Shown: positions 23,216 through 34,732 of the stretch, piece after piece
Numbering within the stretch: the stretch's first letter is position 1
Layout of the letters: every line of letters begins with the position of its first letter
From: Lichtheimia corymbifera B2541
Taxonomy: Eukaryota; Mucoromycota; Mucoromycetes; Mucorales; Lichtheimiaceae
Assembly (NCBI GenBank): GCA_000697475.1
Contig: JNEU01000836.1
Span: 1-64,000, forward strand
Length of the DNA stretch: 64,000 nucleotides
Direction of reading: 5' to 3'
Notes under the pieces: generated by a model
What the model saw: only the letters and a program-made list of their open reading frames with translations
What the model was told of the DNA's origin: nothing
Database searches by the model: none
Made by a program: the position numbers and the translations under genes

Positions 23216-26200
23216 TTACTGAAAGAGGGGGTTGACCAATTGGATGTCCAAACATGGCCTGACAACTTTCATATCAGACGTGATCCTAATATCGATACAT
23301 GACATAAATTCAACTATAGACGTAGACGTGTGTCGAAGACCATGTTCTTCATCATCCACGGTCAACACAAGGTCACTATTATGATCATCTGCTGCTGCTG
23401 CTGCTGCGGCCAATGACGAAGATGATGGTGGTTCTTCTTCTTCAGCTTGAGAAATCTCATCACCTTCCCATGTCAACTCCATACTATGGTCGGCTGAATG
23501 AAAAGTAGTGTGCAATATCCCTGGATGGTTGAGCAAATGCACGTCCTTTTGAAGATCATAGTCGGGAATATACAGCGTCAGTACGTGATGTTGGATCCCT
23601 ATGACCACCGCTTGCTGAATGACAGGACGTCCTTCAAGACATTCACGGTACACAAAAGCTGATGTATACAGTGCTTTGCTAGCTTGTTCAGCATCTCGCT
23701 CGGCAGCTTCCTTGGAATTACAATGCCGAGCCACCTTTTCAACTGGGTGTTGTTTCTCACATGGACCCTCTACATAAAAGATTAGCATATACCACTATGA
23801 TGATCATATATCTCTCTCTATATATATACCTCCTTTGAGTGCCGCATGCAATTGACGTTGGACAACCAGACATGCATACTTGTCAAGAGGCTGTGCAAAT
23901 ACGGTATACAGTGGGACGGCATAAGCACCATGCCGGTACTGAGAAATATCCAAAGTCCCGCTGCAAACGTATTTCTCGGGGTTGGGTTGCAACATGTGTA
24001 ATAATGCATCGCGCTTGTTTTGGTCCACCACTTGTTCAGCAGCCTTAATCAACTCTGTGAATGACCCAGTGTCCATTTCCAAATAATCTCTGACCAAGTC
24101 CTACATACATCAAACGGTGACGTTAGTATGATGGGGACCATGCAGTATATACGGTTGCTATACCCACCTGCTGAGAGGACGATGAGCATGCCGTGGTTTC
24201 TAATTGATGACATAGCAACGCTTCTTCCGAGAACCTGCTCAAAATTTTTTGTGCTACTTGCTGTCCTGCCAACACCATCAATTCGCGTAAAAGCACATTT
24301 GTATCATGCTTGTGCTCATGTACACGTGTCACTTGGCATGGATATCCATTGTCGCTCATTATATCGAACTTTTGGTATGATCGCGCAAGGCACAATCCAC
24401 CGTCTTCCTGAATACGACGTGTTTGCAATGATTGACAAATGTCCAAAAGTTGGTCTTGGTAATCGATATCATTCATCCCTTCACTCGCTCTATCATAGTA
24501 GTAGATTCCATTAGTTATCATGGTTACTACTACATAATGTAGCTAACTTTTCACTCACTGTATCACTGTCTTGCCTATCCAGGTATGCATCAGGCTCCCA
24601 TTCTTGGTCACATGACAAAGAACCGACAAAGCCGGTCTAAAATGATATACATTCATTACGACATTGCTTGTATGTATAGGCTTTTTCTTTCTCTTACCTT
24701 TCCTTTCCGGGTATCAATCTTGCATGCTCTAAATCAAATGCTTCTGGAAGCATAGGTACGGTACGCTCAACCAGTCGTACGGCTACAGCTCTCTCACGAG
24801 CCTCGCGATCGGTGATGGTGTTGGGTCGTATCATGCTGGCAACATCGACAGCGTGTACACCCACTTCGAACAAACCATTATCCAAGGGCTTGATCGAAAA
24901 CGCATGATCTTAATAATAAAATAAGCATCATCAATGAGCAAGTTTGCATGTCTACATGGTGTATGGGATGATAGTGTTACCATCGGATTCCAGTGTAAAG
25001 GCATGAAGCGATCTCAAGTCTAGTCGACCATGCTCTTTTTCATGAGGACTACCAGCAGACGTCGTAGCATGATTGGGACTAGTGGATGATTCTTGAAGTA
25101 CGGCAGGTGTAAAATCGATATCTTTGAGATGGTGATCAGACATTAATGCCTTTGAATGTACTGGAAGTTCACCCATCCATCCAATTTCGCGTTCAATAGA
25201 ACCAAAAGGATGTAAGGATGTCACTGGCCAACGTTGAACACTCCCCTGTAAAAGATAAAGGGTTATATATCCAACATGCTACTATAGCATATATATACAC
25301 CTACGGTGAATATACGGTTTTTAAATTCTTCGTGATGCTTGAGAAATCCTGACGGTGCATGTTTGACCGGCACTGCTACAAGTGGGAGTCTTTTATCAGC
25401 TGGCACAAACCAAATGATTTTGGGTGGTCCTTTTCTTTTGTCATGTTGTTGTTCTTGTTGTTGTTGCTGGGTGCTACTAGGACGATCAATAGCCAATGTG
25501 CTACATCAAAGGATGATGAGTACATGTACAGCGTATGTGTGCAACATTGGGTCCTTGACAACGTACCCGGAAAACAGCATGCGTTTGGGTCTTTCAAGGA
25601 TGCTGACAACACGACCACAATACGTTGGACTAGGTGCATTTTCTGGAATCGAATGCAATGAGGTTGATAGCATCACAGAGGATCTACGACGCGCTTGCTT
25701 TTTTGCAGCTTTTTCAGCCATCATGGTTTCAACATCCACCAGTTCGACTGCCACCATATCTCCATGTAATGCACGGTTGCGATTCCGAGATCCATAAATG
25801 TAGATACGACCAAGCTCTTCACATACAACATACGCGTCTGAACTATCTTTCCAGTCAACAGCCAAAGTACCAGCATACAACTCGTGTTGCTCAACAAGAT
25901 GCATCGCATCGGGTACAGGAAGATGGGTGGCATACAATTGCCGTCGTGCTGTTGTTGGTGCTTGTTGACCATTGTGTGGAGCTGGTACTGTAATATGAGG
26001 TACTAAGCGTGTGGTTATTAGTATCCTAGTGGATGCAGTAGATGTATATAGGTATACACTTTACATGATCGGCTACGTCCCCTTTTCGGAAATGGAACGG
26101 CCAGATGACCCGTTGCTGCTGCTGATGATGTTGATGATGATGCACCATGTATTCCCACTGGTGCTTTTTCTGGATTTTGTGCCGCTATGGCTGACCATGA

Positions 26201-26667
26201 TATTGTTGAAGATGTAGTAGTAGTAGGTCCAACAGCCAACGGATGTGATGGTGAAGGAGGTTCTTGTTGTATGGCTGTTGTCGTGTTGGATGAGAGCCCA
26301 AGTGGTGGTTCTGAATGACGCCGGCTACGTTGTGAAGGCCAATCGTGTATTTTGAGGTGGTTGTTACGATCAGCAGAGTCATCATCCAAATGGGGTAGAC
26401 GACGCATCTCTGCAATAAGGTCTTGGATGGATTGCAAAGCTGGACTGTCATCTTGCTGACTAGCAGAGGATGTACGTCGACGACTTCCACGACGTCCACG
26501 GTGATGATGTTTGCTTTTAGGTTCGGCCGGAGTTGTACCGTTGGTAGTGGGGTGATTCTATTATGTATTAGACGCGTGAGTCCAATAGTGCCCAATACAA
26601 GATTAAGCATCTCTTTGTGATCAAGTATGATAATAACAAGGTAAAGGTGTGTGGATACCTGAATCAT
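23216..26667 (-). CDS. SSD1: Ssd1-like RNase II-family pseudonuclease (RNA-binding)
   Basis: Ten exons: 26659-26667 (tentative), 26065-26557, 25567-26002, 25305-25500, 24981-25245, 24698-24908, 24559-24636, 24168-24489, 23830-24100 and 23216-23769; 944 residues if all are right. Conserved blocks: GTLAVDWKDSSDAYV and RNRALHGDMVAVELVDV (cold-shock domain 1), PPKIIWFVPADKRLPLVAV (CSD2), QRWPVTSLHPFGSI, FEVGVHAVDVASMI (RNB), and a C-terminal S1-like part. Where active DIS3L2-type enzymes have four catalytic Asp in a DP...DLDDA motif, this protein reads FTLESDDHAFSI, so catalysis is almost certainly lost, as in yeast Ssd1, which binds mRNAs for wall proteins and represses their translation. The N-terminus is low-complexity with an RGRRGSRRR patch. 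The 5' end is uncertain: a 12-nt exon at 26599-26610 is an alternative first exon. Confidence 0.88.
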
Positions 26668-26951
26668 CAAGAGTCAGCGAGGGAAAGAAAAAAGGGCGTG
26701 AGAAGAGAGCGAAAAAGAGAGGAGGGAAAGAGAAACAAAAAAGAAAGAGCCTTGTGTCTTGCCATGGTAACACGAAATTTGTTTCCCGCTGTGCAGTTTG
26801 CATTGACGAGACGACAGATCAAAGCCCTTTTTAGGGCTGTCATCTAACACCCATACTTTTACCGGGGTATTCACCCCACCATCACCATTTGCATAAAAGA
26901 CGTTTACCTCCCACACCACCATCTTTCTTCTTTTATACGTAACCATTTACT
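26668..26951. promoter_or_regulatory. Divergent promoter region
   Basis: 284 bp between the Ssd1-like gene and the flavodoxin-like gene. On the minus strand a CT-rich tract runs up to the tentative Ssd1-like start; it appears as a purine-rich run on the plus strand at ~26,680-26,755. Confidence 0.45.
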
Positions 26952-27679
26952 ATGCCTCGTGTACATATTTTCGCTGATAAATCAGAAGGTGTGATGGTTT
27001 TATTGTTTTGTCCTTCTTTGTTATATATGTTGGCTAACAATGAACATAGATGCTGAATCAAAGGCCAAATTGCTGGCCAAAGGTATTGAGAGTAAGGACA
27101 AGAACGTTGAAGTCGAGATTAAGGATATCTCTTATACGCCCATGAGTAAGTTGCCTGTGATGCATATATAAAACACCCATATCATATCATTAACAGCATT
27201 TCAGCGGCATGTATGAAGGACTATACGCATGAAACAACCGATATTGAAGGCGTGGTGATGCTGGCGGCTGATGCGTTTCTTTTTTCAAGCACGTGAGTAA
27301 AGTGTGTGTGAGCGTGCGTGACGAGAAATTGACATCATCCATGTTGTAGTGGTGCCCTCTCTGTGTTTGAGAAGCATTTTTTGGATAACAAGGATAGCAG
27401 TCCTCTCGAAGGGAAAAAGTATGGAGTACTCATGACGGATAAAACTACATTCGATGGACCTACGCCCACCGATGCTCATCTTCTTGATCAAAAGTACGTA
27501 TGATGACACGTGTTGTAGTGTATTATCCAATAACATTATGGGTTAGGTTGATTGAACGTTTGGCTGAACGTGGCATGTCGCATTATCCAGTGATGGTGGA
27601 GCAAGCACACACAGATCAGCAGATTGAGGATGCTGGTCATCGTTTTGTGGAGCAAGCATTTGCACCGCTGCTGCATTGA
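26952..27679 (+). CDS. Small protein, possibly flavodoxin-like fold
   Basis: Five exons: 26952-26988, 27050-27145, 27205-27292, 27350-27493 and 27547-27679, total 165 residues in frame. The chain alternates short strands and helices: RVHIFAD, then ESKAKLLAKGI, VEVEIKDISYTPM, IEGVVMLAADAFLFSS, YGVLMTD, and a C-terminal helix. This resembles a flavodoxin/WrbA-type Rossmann-like layout with a DAFLF segment where a flavin loop would lie, but the usual first-loop phosphate motif is absent. FMN binding is therefore doubtful. Acceptors are tight and every junction is in frame, so the gene itself is well supported even though the function is not. Confidence 0.75.
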
Positions 27680-27869
27680 AACCAGCCGATAAATTTATTG
27701 TAGATCGGATTAGCATAGCACGTGAATCCGACATTAACCCTGCACTTCACGTGCATTACCGGAATCGGGTTTCCTTTGTCTTTTGGTCTCGATTGATTCT
27801 TCTTGTTTGAATATATTTTCCTTTTCTTTTATTTTTTTCTGGGCGAATGTCTAGTTGTCTTTTTCATAC

Positions 27870-28725
27870 ATGGATATGCAACAACACAATACTCAAAACA
27901 CAGGTCCATTTCACGTTTCCCCTCACCCACCAACCCAATCACGCAATCTGACACAGTGTTCATTCCCATTTAGCTACAGCATTGGCACCTGCCGATGGCC
28001 CACACGACATAGACAATACCAGCAGTCGAAAGAGGAAACAACAACAATCAACACCCGAAACGACTACTACAACTACTACAACAGAGCAAGACCAAGTGGA
28101 TGATGATGGTGGTCCAAGCAATAAGAAACCAGCAACCAGCAGCAACACAAGGCGATGTCGGAAGGCGCCGCATGAATTACTCACGGAAGCCGAGAAAAAA
28201 GCCAACCACATTGCCTCGGAACAGAAGAGACGTCAAAACATCCGGCTCGGATTCGACCAACTCATTGACATTGTGCCTTCTCTCAACCATGGCAATCGGA
28301 GTGTAAGTCTATTACACATCAATCGACCCCTCGTTATTCACACACATCCATTCATCCATTCATTAGGAAGCACTGATATTACAAAAATGTAACAAATGGA
28401 CAGAGTGAGAGTGGGTATCCATGGCTTATTGACCCCTCTTTTTCATTTTTTCTATAGCCATTGATCATATACGTCAACTCATCTCGACAAAAAACGACCT
28501 TAAGAATCAAGTGCGTGATCTTGAAACCGTCCTGGGTGATCCGTAAGTCTCTCTCTGGTTGTTGTTATATCCACGATAACTGATCGCTTTCTATACTACT
28601 TTTTAGCGCTTATGGAGACGATGTAAGTAACCAATTTATCCATGATTGTGGGATGGAGGAAGGAAGCTAAACAATATGTTATCATTTAGTCTTCGGAAGA
28701 TGACATGTCGTTTTCTTTTCGATAG
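27870..28725 (+). CDS. Basic helix-loop-helix transcription factor
   Basis: Six exons: 27870-27903, 27974-28302, 28367-28388, 28458-28542, 28607-28622 and 28690-28725, total 173 residues in frame. The bHLH domain is at ~84-145: basic region HIASEQKRRQNIRLGFD with H90, E94 and R98 in the E-box-contacting positions (Myc/Max/USF class), helix 1 FDQLIDIVPSL, loop, and helix 2 SEALILQKSIDHIRQLI, which needs exons 3 and 4. A short leucine-patterned extension follows (KNDLKNQVRDLETVL). The N-terminus is Thr/Gln-rich and the tail acidic (SSEDDMSF). CACGTG-type E-box binding is predicted. Three of the exons are 16, 22 and 36 nt long. The first intron (GTCCAT donor) is the least certain. Confidence 0.85.
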
Positions 28726-29077
28726 GAGATTCTCTTATTTTTATTTTGTACATGACCCGTGTGCTGTGTGTGTGGTGTGGATGAGGATGATAATACGTGC
28801 ATGAGAGTGCGGTGTGAATGAAGACAATTATACAAATCCCGTAACTTGGTGGTGTATGATGCAATGATGGTGGTGATGGTGGTGAGGGATAAAAGGATAA
28901 GGATGCAAAAAGTGCTACTGCTACTACTACTGTACATAATACAACAAATGAGGAAGGCTTTGCATGCGCATGCGCATGGGAATGTGAGTGTGTGTGTTGT
29001 GTGTGAAGGGGGACTACTACATAGAATGCATGTTTTTGATATGTGATATATATAAATGGATGTATGTGTGTGGGAAA
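28726..29077. other. Convergent intergenic region
   Basis: Between two converging genes. It contains TG-rich and GATGGTG-rich simple sequence and a GCATGCGCATGCGCATGG palindrome-like run (~28,962-28,980). No gene seen. Confidence 0.5.
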
Positions 29078-30454
29078 TCAAAGTGACAAAGTTGGGTGGT
29101 TTGGATAGTAGGACAAGAAGCGGTGATTGCGATACTCGATATATTTCGAGAATGTACTTCTTTTTGTGCCAACAAAGAATTCACCATGAGAGGCCACTTC
29201 AGCATCCAAGAGGGGCAACAAAAGAGGGCCAAGGTTATCATTGGATGATGAAGTAATGGTTTGTTGAATGACATCGTCGAAATCGGATAGAGAAAACAGA
29301 CACACAAACTCGTTATACAAGCTGGGCAATGTTTGTCTCGGCTGAGCAGCATCTGTTGCCATGAAAATGAGGCGTAGTCGATGATGCAAATCGTGTTCAT
29401 GGCGGTTGTGTTGTAAGGAGACGCATTCGTGCAACAATTCCTGTATTTCGTTTTGTTGTCCCAAGGATTGCAAATGCTCAATTGAGTCGAGTTGCTGCTG
29501 CTGTTGCTGCTCCACGTGGTTTGGATTGTTGGGGCTTAAACCTTGAAGGGTTTGGCGTACCATGTTCATGGTTTGTTCCATGACGACCCTGAACACACCA
29601 TCGCCTGTGCGTAAATGGACACCGACAAATTCACCAGGACCACCCAGTTGAGAAACGACATTGAGGGTTTGTTGCACCACGGTGGGATGACCAAAGCCAA
29701 GTTCACCCGAAAGATAATGGAGTAGCCATGATAAATCCGGTCGTTGATCCAATACCAATCGTGTTGAGCCAAACAATGAACCAAAAACAAGAGCTCGTTC
29801 AGGTCGCATGGCCAAGTCTTCAAGATCAAGTCGGTACTCAAACTGTCTCAAGTCACCTGTGGTGGTATTGCGAGTGCCATAAATCCGGTACGAAAAACGA
29901 CTGCTGTCATTGACTTGATACATGTCATCATCACCATAGACACCAAGCTCATTGTGGAAATAAGAAAGGTGCATATCATCTCGCTCAATGTAAGGAATGC
30001 CAACAGCATCCAAAACACTAAGATCGAATACAGTGGATACTGGGACAGGAATGTAGCGTCGATAATCAGCACAGCCACCTCCTCTACGTTCGGGTATTGG
30101 AAGATCAGGACATTCAGCCATTCGCACAGCAAGCTTGGGTGAGGCAGCCCAGTGAGTACCACGTCCCAGGTTGATTTGAGGAAGAACCAGTGTACGATTG
30201 AGAGCCTTGGCAAGTACCATGGCATTCAATAATCCCAGGCGTTGGTTATGTAATCCTGAATGTGGATAAAATGTCAAGAACTTTTCGTTTGGATCATGAT
30301 GATGTGATGATGTTGTTGTAGTGCTCGTGAGGATGAAAGGACGTCGTAAATATTGGAAAGCAGATTGCACTGAATTGGATTGACGATAAAGCGATGTGAT
30401 GATAACAAGTAAAGCGAGCACAATCGCTGCTAGTAAGTACTTGACAGATCTCAT
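29078..30454 (-). CDS. Protein O-fucosyltransferase-like type II membrane protein
   Basis: Single exon, 458 residues from the ATG at 30454 (MRSVKYLLAAIVLALLVII). The N-terminal helix at residues 5-25 is a signal anchor, as in Golgi or ER glycosyltransferases. HSGLHNQRLGLLNAMVLAKA plus LNRTLVLP matches the first conserved block of the GDP-fucose O-fucosyltransferase family (GxxNQR...NRTLVLP), and VGVHLRTGDGVFR matches its H-x-R nucleotide-sugar block. FVGTKRSTFSKYI near the end is the usual third block. Many Mucoromycota carry several such proteins, and their walls contain fucose, so a role in fucosylating protein or polysaccharide is likely but unproven. A short poly-Gln run interrupts the domain. 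Confidence 0.82.
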   Translation of the reverse strand: MRSVKYLLAAIVLALLVIITSLYRQSNSVQSAFQYLRRPFILTSTTTTSSHHHDPNEKFLTFYPHSGLHNQRLGLLNAMVLAKALNRTLVLPQINLGRGTHWAASPKLAVRMAECPDLPIPERRGGGCADYRRYIPVPVSTVFDLSVLDAVGIPYIERDDMHLSYFHNELGVYGDDDMYQVNDSSRFSYRIYGTRNTTTGDLRQFEYRLDLEDLAMRPERALVFGSLFGSTRLVLDQRPDLSWLLHYLSGELGFGHPTVVQQTLNVVSQLGGPGEFVGVHLRTGDGVFRVVMEQTMNMVRQTLQGLSPNNPNHVEQQQQQQLDSIEHLQSLGQQNEIQELLHECVSLQHNRHEHDLHHRLRLIFMATDAAQPRQTLPSLYNEFVCLFSLSDFDDVIQQTITSSSNDNLGPLLLPLLDAEVASHGEFFVGTKRSTFSKYIEYRNHRFLSYYPNHPTLSL

Positions 30455-30723
30455 GAATGGATAAATGTCGAAGAGAAAAAACAAAGAAAGAAAACAAAAA
30501 AAGACATGTGGGCTGTGAGTAGCAAGCTTTTTTTATATACAATTGGGAATGAGTGTGTGTATATATCCAAAATACCGGGAAAAGGGTTTTATTTTAGTGT
30601 AGGACGAATGATATGATACGGGTGAAGAGAGAGAGAGTGTGTGTGCGAGTGCGTAAGGTCAAGTGAGTCCTTTGCAATGCTTGTGCTAAAAAGGGGATGT
30701 GCTATGAAAAGAATCAACCTAAT

Positions 30724-32190
30724 TCAGTTTTCCAGTTTTGTTTGCTCCGAAGAAGACGCCATCAGTTCCACAAGCTGGGCTTTGTCATCTGTTGGCGCTG
30801 TTGTTGTTGCTGTGCCTGGAGACGCTTGGTCAGCCTCATGTTTGGTTGTGGTTGTGGTGGTGTCATTATGTGGCTGTGTAGCAACGGTTGGTGAAGAAGA
30901 GGAAGAAGATGGATTGGATGTTGGGTGGGGTTGTTGTTGTTGTAGTGCACATGATGAAGATTGTGATTGTGATTGAGGTGATGTTGTTTGTGATTGTTGT
31001 TGTTGTTGTTGTTGTTGGGCTGAGGCTGCAGCCATGATAGCAGCAGTAAACACACCATTGGTAGTAGGCAAATGACCCATACCCAATTTAGCATTGAGCT
31101 CTTCCACTTCCTTCATTAGGCGATAACTTTCAGACGAGCCTTGCATTGATCCAAGTGCTAGTTTGGCGTTGAGCTCATCCACTTGCTTGTGTAACCGTGC
31201 ATTCTCTTCTTCGAGATGTTTGATCTTATCTTCCATGTCTTGAATATATTGCTTCTTCTTTTTACGACACTCTTTGGCTGCCATTCGATTGCGTAATAAA
31301 CGCCGCTGCCTTCGCTCATCATTCGACATGTTGCGTGTGTTGGTATTGCGTTTGTTTTGTGCATCTTCATCCAATCCTCCATTATTCGAATCATTGCTTG
31401 ATGTTGTTGTATTGGCTGCTGCTGCTGCTGCTGGTGTACCATCAGTAGGCTGTGGAAGCGCTGTTGCCTGGGCAATTTGTGGTGGACCCGGTAACGCAGT
31501 GATGACATTACCACCTTGAAGATGTTGCAATAGATTAAGACCAGGCACTGCGATAGGAGATACCATTGCTTGTGCCAAGGATGAAGCAGTCAAATTAGCA
31601 AGATCTTGTCCACTGGCTTGTGCATAAGTCTGTAGAAATTGATGCTGCTGTTGTTCAGTCATGAATGCAAGAGCTGCTGCTGGTCCTGGTGGAGGTGGAG
31701 GTGCTGCTGCTGCTGCTGCTGCTGCTGCTGTGGGTGCTGTTCCTGCTCCTTGTCCTTGTGTTGTGGGTATAGTCAACATGTCACTACCATTCGTCGCTGC
31801 TGCTGCCGCTGCTGCTGCTGCCGCTGCTGCAACTGCTGCTGCATCCACAGCTTCAGTATTGGGTGTTGCTTCATTTGATTTGCATTGTACACCGTTACTC
31901 GAAGGCTTGCTATCTACGTTCGAAGCGGATGAATTGTTGGTGTCACCATTTTGAGTGCTGTTGTTGATATTAGGAGAAGTGGTCGATCCATTCCCATTGT
32001 TGTCATTGGTCGATGCTACTTCCACTTTGATGGGATGCTCTGGTGAATCGGATGTCTTGCGCAACTTTGAATTCTTTGCATTGTCAGGTTCATCGCAAGC
32101 TGTACGTTTGGTAGAAAGGGGTTGTTCTCGTGACTCGTTTTGATGGTGGTTGTCGGGTGATAAGGTGGAGGACGCTGTGGTGTCGGTCAT
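30724..32190 (-). CDS. bZIP transcription factor (CREB/ATF-like basic region)
   Basis: Single exon, 488 residues from the ATG at 32190. The basic region at ~292-313 (RRLLRNRMAAKECRKKKKQY) has the N-x7-R signature at N301 and R309, with the AA..CR arrangement typical of CREB/ATF factors. A leucine zipper follows at ~316-346 (MEDKIKHLEEENARLHKQVDE). The rest is low-complexity: Asn/Ser-rich acidic N-terminus, three poly-Ala tracts, a poly-Pro run and a Gln-rich C-terminal region, all typical of activation domains. CRE-type (TGACGTCA) site binding as a dimer is expected. The homopolymer tracts come from CAG/GCT-type triplet arrays and may vary in length between strains. The gene lies tail-away from the fucosyltransferase-like gene. 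Confidence 0.92.
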   Translation of the reverse strand: MTDTTASSTLSPDNHHQNESREQPLSTKRTACDEPDNAKNSKLRKTSDSPEHPIKVEVASTNDNNGNGSTTSPNINNSTQNGDTNNSSASNVDSKPSSNGVQCKSNEATPNTEAVDAAAVAAAAAAAAAAAATNGSDMLTIPTTQGQGAGTAPTAAAAAAAAAPPPPPGPAAALAFMTEQQQHQFLQTYAQASGQDLANLTASSLAQAMVSPIAVPGLNLLQHLQGGNVITALPGPPQIAQATALPQPTDGTPAAAAAANTTTSSNDSNNGGLDEDAQNKRNTNTRNMSNDERRQRRLLRNRMAAKECRKKKKQYIQDMEDKIKHLEEENARLHKQVDELNAKLALGSMQGSSESYRLMKEVEELNAKLGMGHLPTTNGVFTAAIMAAASAQQQQQQQQSQTTSPQSQSQSSSCALQQQQPHPTSNPSSSSSSPTVATQPHNDTTTTTTKHEADQASPGTATTTAPTDDKAQLVELMASSSEQTKLEN

Positions 32191-33706
32191 GATAAAGGCG
32201 CTATTAATTCTGCTGGATGATGGTGAAAGCGTGGTATATTCGCGAGATTGGTCAGCGGCTTTTTGAATACAGTGGATGGTGTTGGCTTATACACTGAGGA
32301 TGTATAACGCGGTAACAATACAACACGAGTTGAAGAGAATAGATAAGCGAGTAATAAAAGGGTGAGCTGGAAAAAGGCTGGTTTCTACCACACTATCGCG
32401 TTAAGAAAAAAGTTTTTTCTTGTTCTCTTGTTTTCTATTAAGCTCATACCGAGACTATAAACGTGCAATATAACCAAGGCACAGACACTTCAAAGTATTA
32501 AGGGGATGCTTCTTGATCGTCGGTGATTCGATTTTTTTCCGCAGGAGGATAGCTTTGGGTATGGTGAGGCAACTTTTTTTGATGACGATAATACTTGTCG
32601 ACGTCGGCAACAATGAGGAAGAAGAGATGATGACGAATGCAGTTTCTGATTGCGTCAAACATCTTACCCACTTTCCACCCACCGATGCGGCGTTTGAATA
32701 ATTTCATCCTATCACATATCAGCATGTGCTTGCTCACACTTATCCCAACCACCCTTCCCCAACACACGCACGCACACACCTTTATCCCACACATGACGAT
32801 AGCCTTTTGGTCCATTTTGGCCATTCTAAGCGCCCATGGATATTACTTTTGATCCCACCATTCACGCATCAACGCCACTTGCAGTGCTATAGATAGCGTT
32901 TCTATTTTTTATTTGTGCAACATTCTGTAACAACTTTTTACATCAAAGTGGGTTTTACCTTCATGTCACACACAAGGAGATGCAGGATGTGCTTGTTAAG
33001 TTCCAGCGAGAAAGCAAAAGGGCAACTTGGGGAAAAGGGAGATGGTGGTGGGCCATCCATAAGCACCCCTCACTTTTGGATACATATGGCAAAGCATTGG
33101 ATTTGCTGCAGAATAAGCTAACCACCACACCACCACCGGCATCATCATCATCATCATCATAATCACGAGTAAACTTAGCCTGCAATCCGTTTCACATTAT
33201 AGTGCATGCAGATCCACCATTGTTAGTTTGGCGAGCCATACGAATGATATTGGTATAGCTGCACTATTACATTGTTCGATTTAATTCATCATGCCTTCAA
33301 AGCTGGTGTCGACAGGTTAGCTTTCAAATGTCATCCATGCAAGATCCAAAAGGATGCGCTCGCCCAATCATGGCAAATATGAAGCGCATTGATATGTACA
33401 AAAAGGATATATAATAATGCATCAACAATGACTTGCCCATTTATACGTGTAAAGCACACACCTACACCACCACTACCGATTATGCTCTTGGGAAAGGGAG
33501 CGGGGGAGTAGTTGTTGGGCACAGCTTGTCCTGCATATCTGATCCTCATCTTCCCCTAACAGTGTTTTGCCGTTACTTGGCCCCCAACTCCTCACTTTTT
33601 CCTTTCTTTTCTTTTTCACTTTGAGTCCTTATCACTATCGATACTTTATATCACTCTTTCTTTTATTGTCAGCATTACTTTACGTGTATGATATTTGGTC
33701 ATCAGC
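32191..33706. other. 1.5 kb intergenic region
   Basis: Upstream of the divergent bZIP and membrane-protein genes. It has an ATC microsatellite (33,139-33,160) and a CT-rich leader-like tract at ~33,597-33,665 ahead of the downstream gene. Short frames here have no recognisable features. Confidence 0.5.
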
Positions 33707-34732
33707 ATGGATACCACCACACTTCGTCATTCTTATCGTGCAAGTGCAACAAAGGCTCCCAAAGTTCATGGATCAAAGTATTATGGACACGGTAAAGCAG
33801 GTCCATCGACATTATTACGTCTACCTAGACCATACAGCAACTTTGCACCAGCACCAGCTACTATGTTGCAGCCATCATCAATTGCCACAGCAACAGCAGC
33901 AGCAGCAGCAGCAGCCAGCTCAACAACAATGCATGCTGTATCATCCATGCCAACATTTGTCGTGCAACTACCTTCCAGTGCTGTGGTTCAAAGTGATCCA
34001 AATTTTGGAACCAATTCACCAGCCTCGACCACTACACCCCTCGCCAACAATAATAATAGCATCAACCTTGATCAGCAGGATCACAATAATAGCAACAAGC
34101 TTATCGGTCCGATTGTCGGCACAATAGGTGGGGTCATGGTGATTTGTCTAGTTGCATTTTTCCTTGTTCGAAAAAGAAAAGGAAAAACAAACAACCATAC
34201 TCTACCAGCATCATCAAACAACAATCAACCTTGGGCGTACAATCAGCGTCAACGAAAAGATAGTGAATCAGATCATAGCACATTACGTGAAAATAGTGCG
34301 TATCACTTGCATCCACCACCAGCCTATACGAGTCGAGATGCGAAACGATTGACAGCTGATACGCTTGTCAGTATCGATCAGCGATCCTCTTTGTCTACCA
34401 TGGTATCGAAACGACAATATATGCCCCAATTGGCCTATAGCCCAAGTAAAGCAAGCCTCAACCAACGTGACCAAGAATTAGGTGTGTCCCCAAGTAACAC
34501 ATTAATTGGGACATTGTCTGAAAACGATAATGACCTTAAACATCATCATAATGGCAGACAACGCGTGCCGAGTTATCAACCCCAAGTGGCAATGCAGCCA
34601 GAAGAAGAACCCACCACTGACCCACCACCACCCGCAGGGGAAGACATCCAAAGTTACTATAATTACATTTCTCAAAATGAGACGCATAGTAGATCCCCTA
34701 CAACAGAAGAACCACATGATCAGAAATCATAG
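33707..34732 (+). CDS. Single-pass membrane protein with low-complexity ectodomain
   Basis: Single-exon frame, 341 residues from the ATG at 33707 (MDTTTLRHSYRAS). One clear transmembrane helix at ~132-155 (LIGPIVGTIGGVMVICLVAF) is followed by a basic stop-transfer patch (RKRKGK). The ~130-residue N-terminal part is Ser/Thr/Ala-rich with a poly-Ala tract, and the ~185-residue tail is polar and rich in Ser and Pro. This layout resembles fungal wall-stress sensors of the Mid2/Wsc type, but there is no signal peptide and no Cys-rich WSC domain, so the class is uncertain. A missing upstream signal-peptide exon is possible. A second long open frame on the same strand (33,567-34,127) overlaps and is Gln/His-rich. 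Confidence 0.7.
   Translation: MDTTTLRHSYRASATKAPKVHGSKYYGHGKAGPSTLLRLPRPYSNFAPAPATMLQPSSIATATAAAAAAASSTTMHAVSSMPTFVVQLPSSAVVQSDPNFGTNSPASTTTPLANNNNSINLDQQDHNNSNKLIGPIVGTIGGVMVICLVAFFLVRKRKGKTNNHTLPASSNNNQPWAYNQRQRKDSESDHSTLRENSAYHLHPPPAYTSRDAKRLTADTLVSIDQRSSLSTMVSKRQYMPQLAYSPSKASLNQRDQELGVSPSNTLIGTLSENDNDLKHHHNGRQRVPSYQPQVAMQPEEEPTTDPPPPAGEDIQSYYNYISQNETHSRSPTTEEPHDQKS

Noticed and set aside
33567..34127. 186-codon Gln/His-rich plus-strand frame
   Set aside because: Overlaps the single-pass membrane protein in another frame; its start lies in a CT-rich leader and its content is a repeat shadow.
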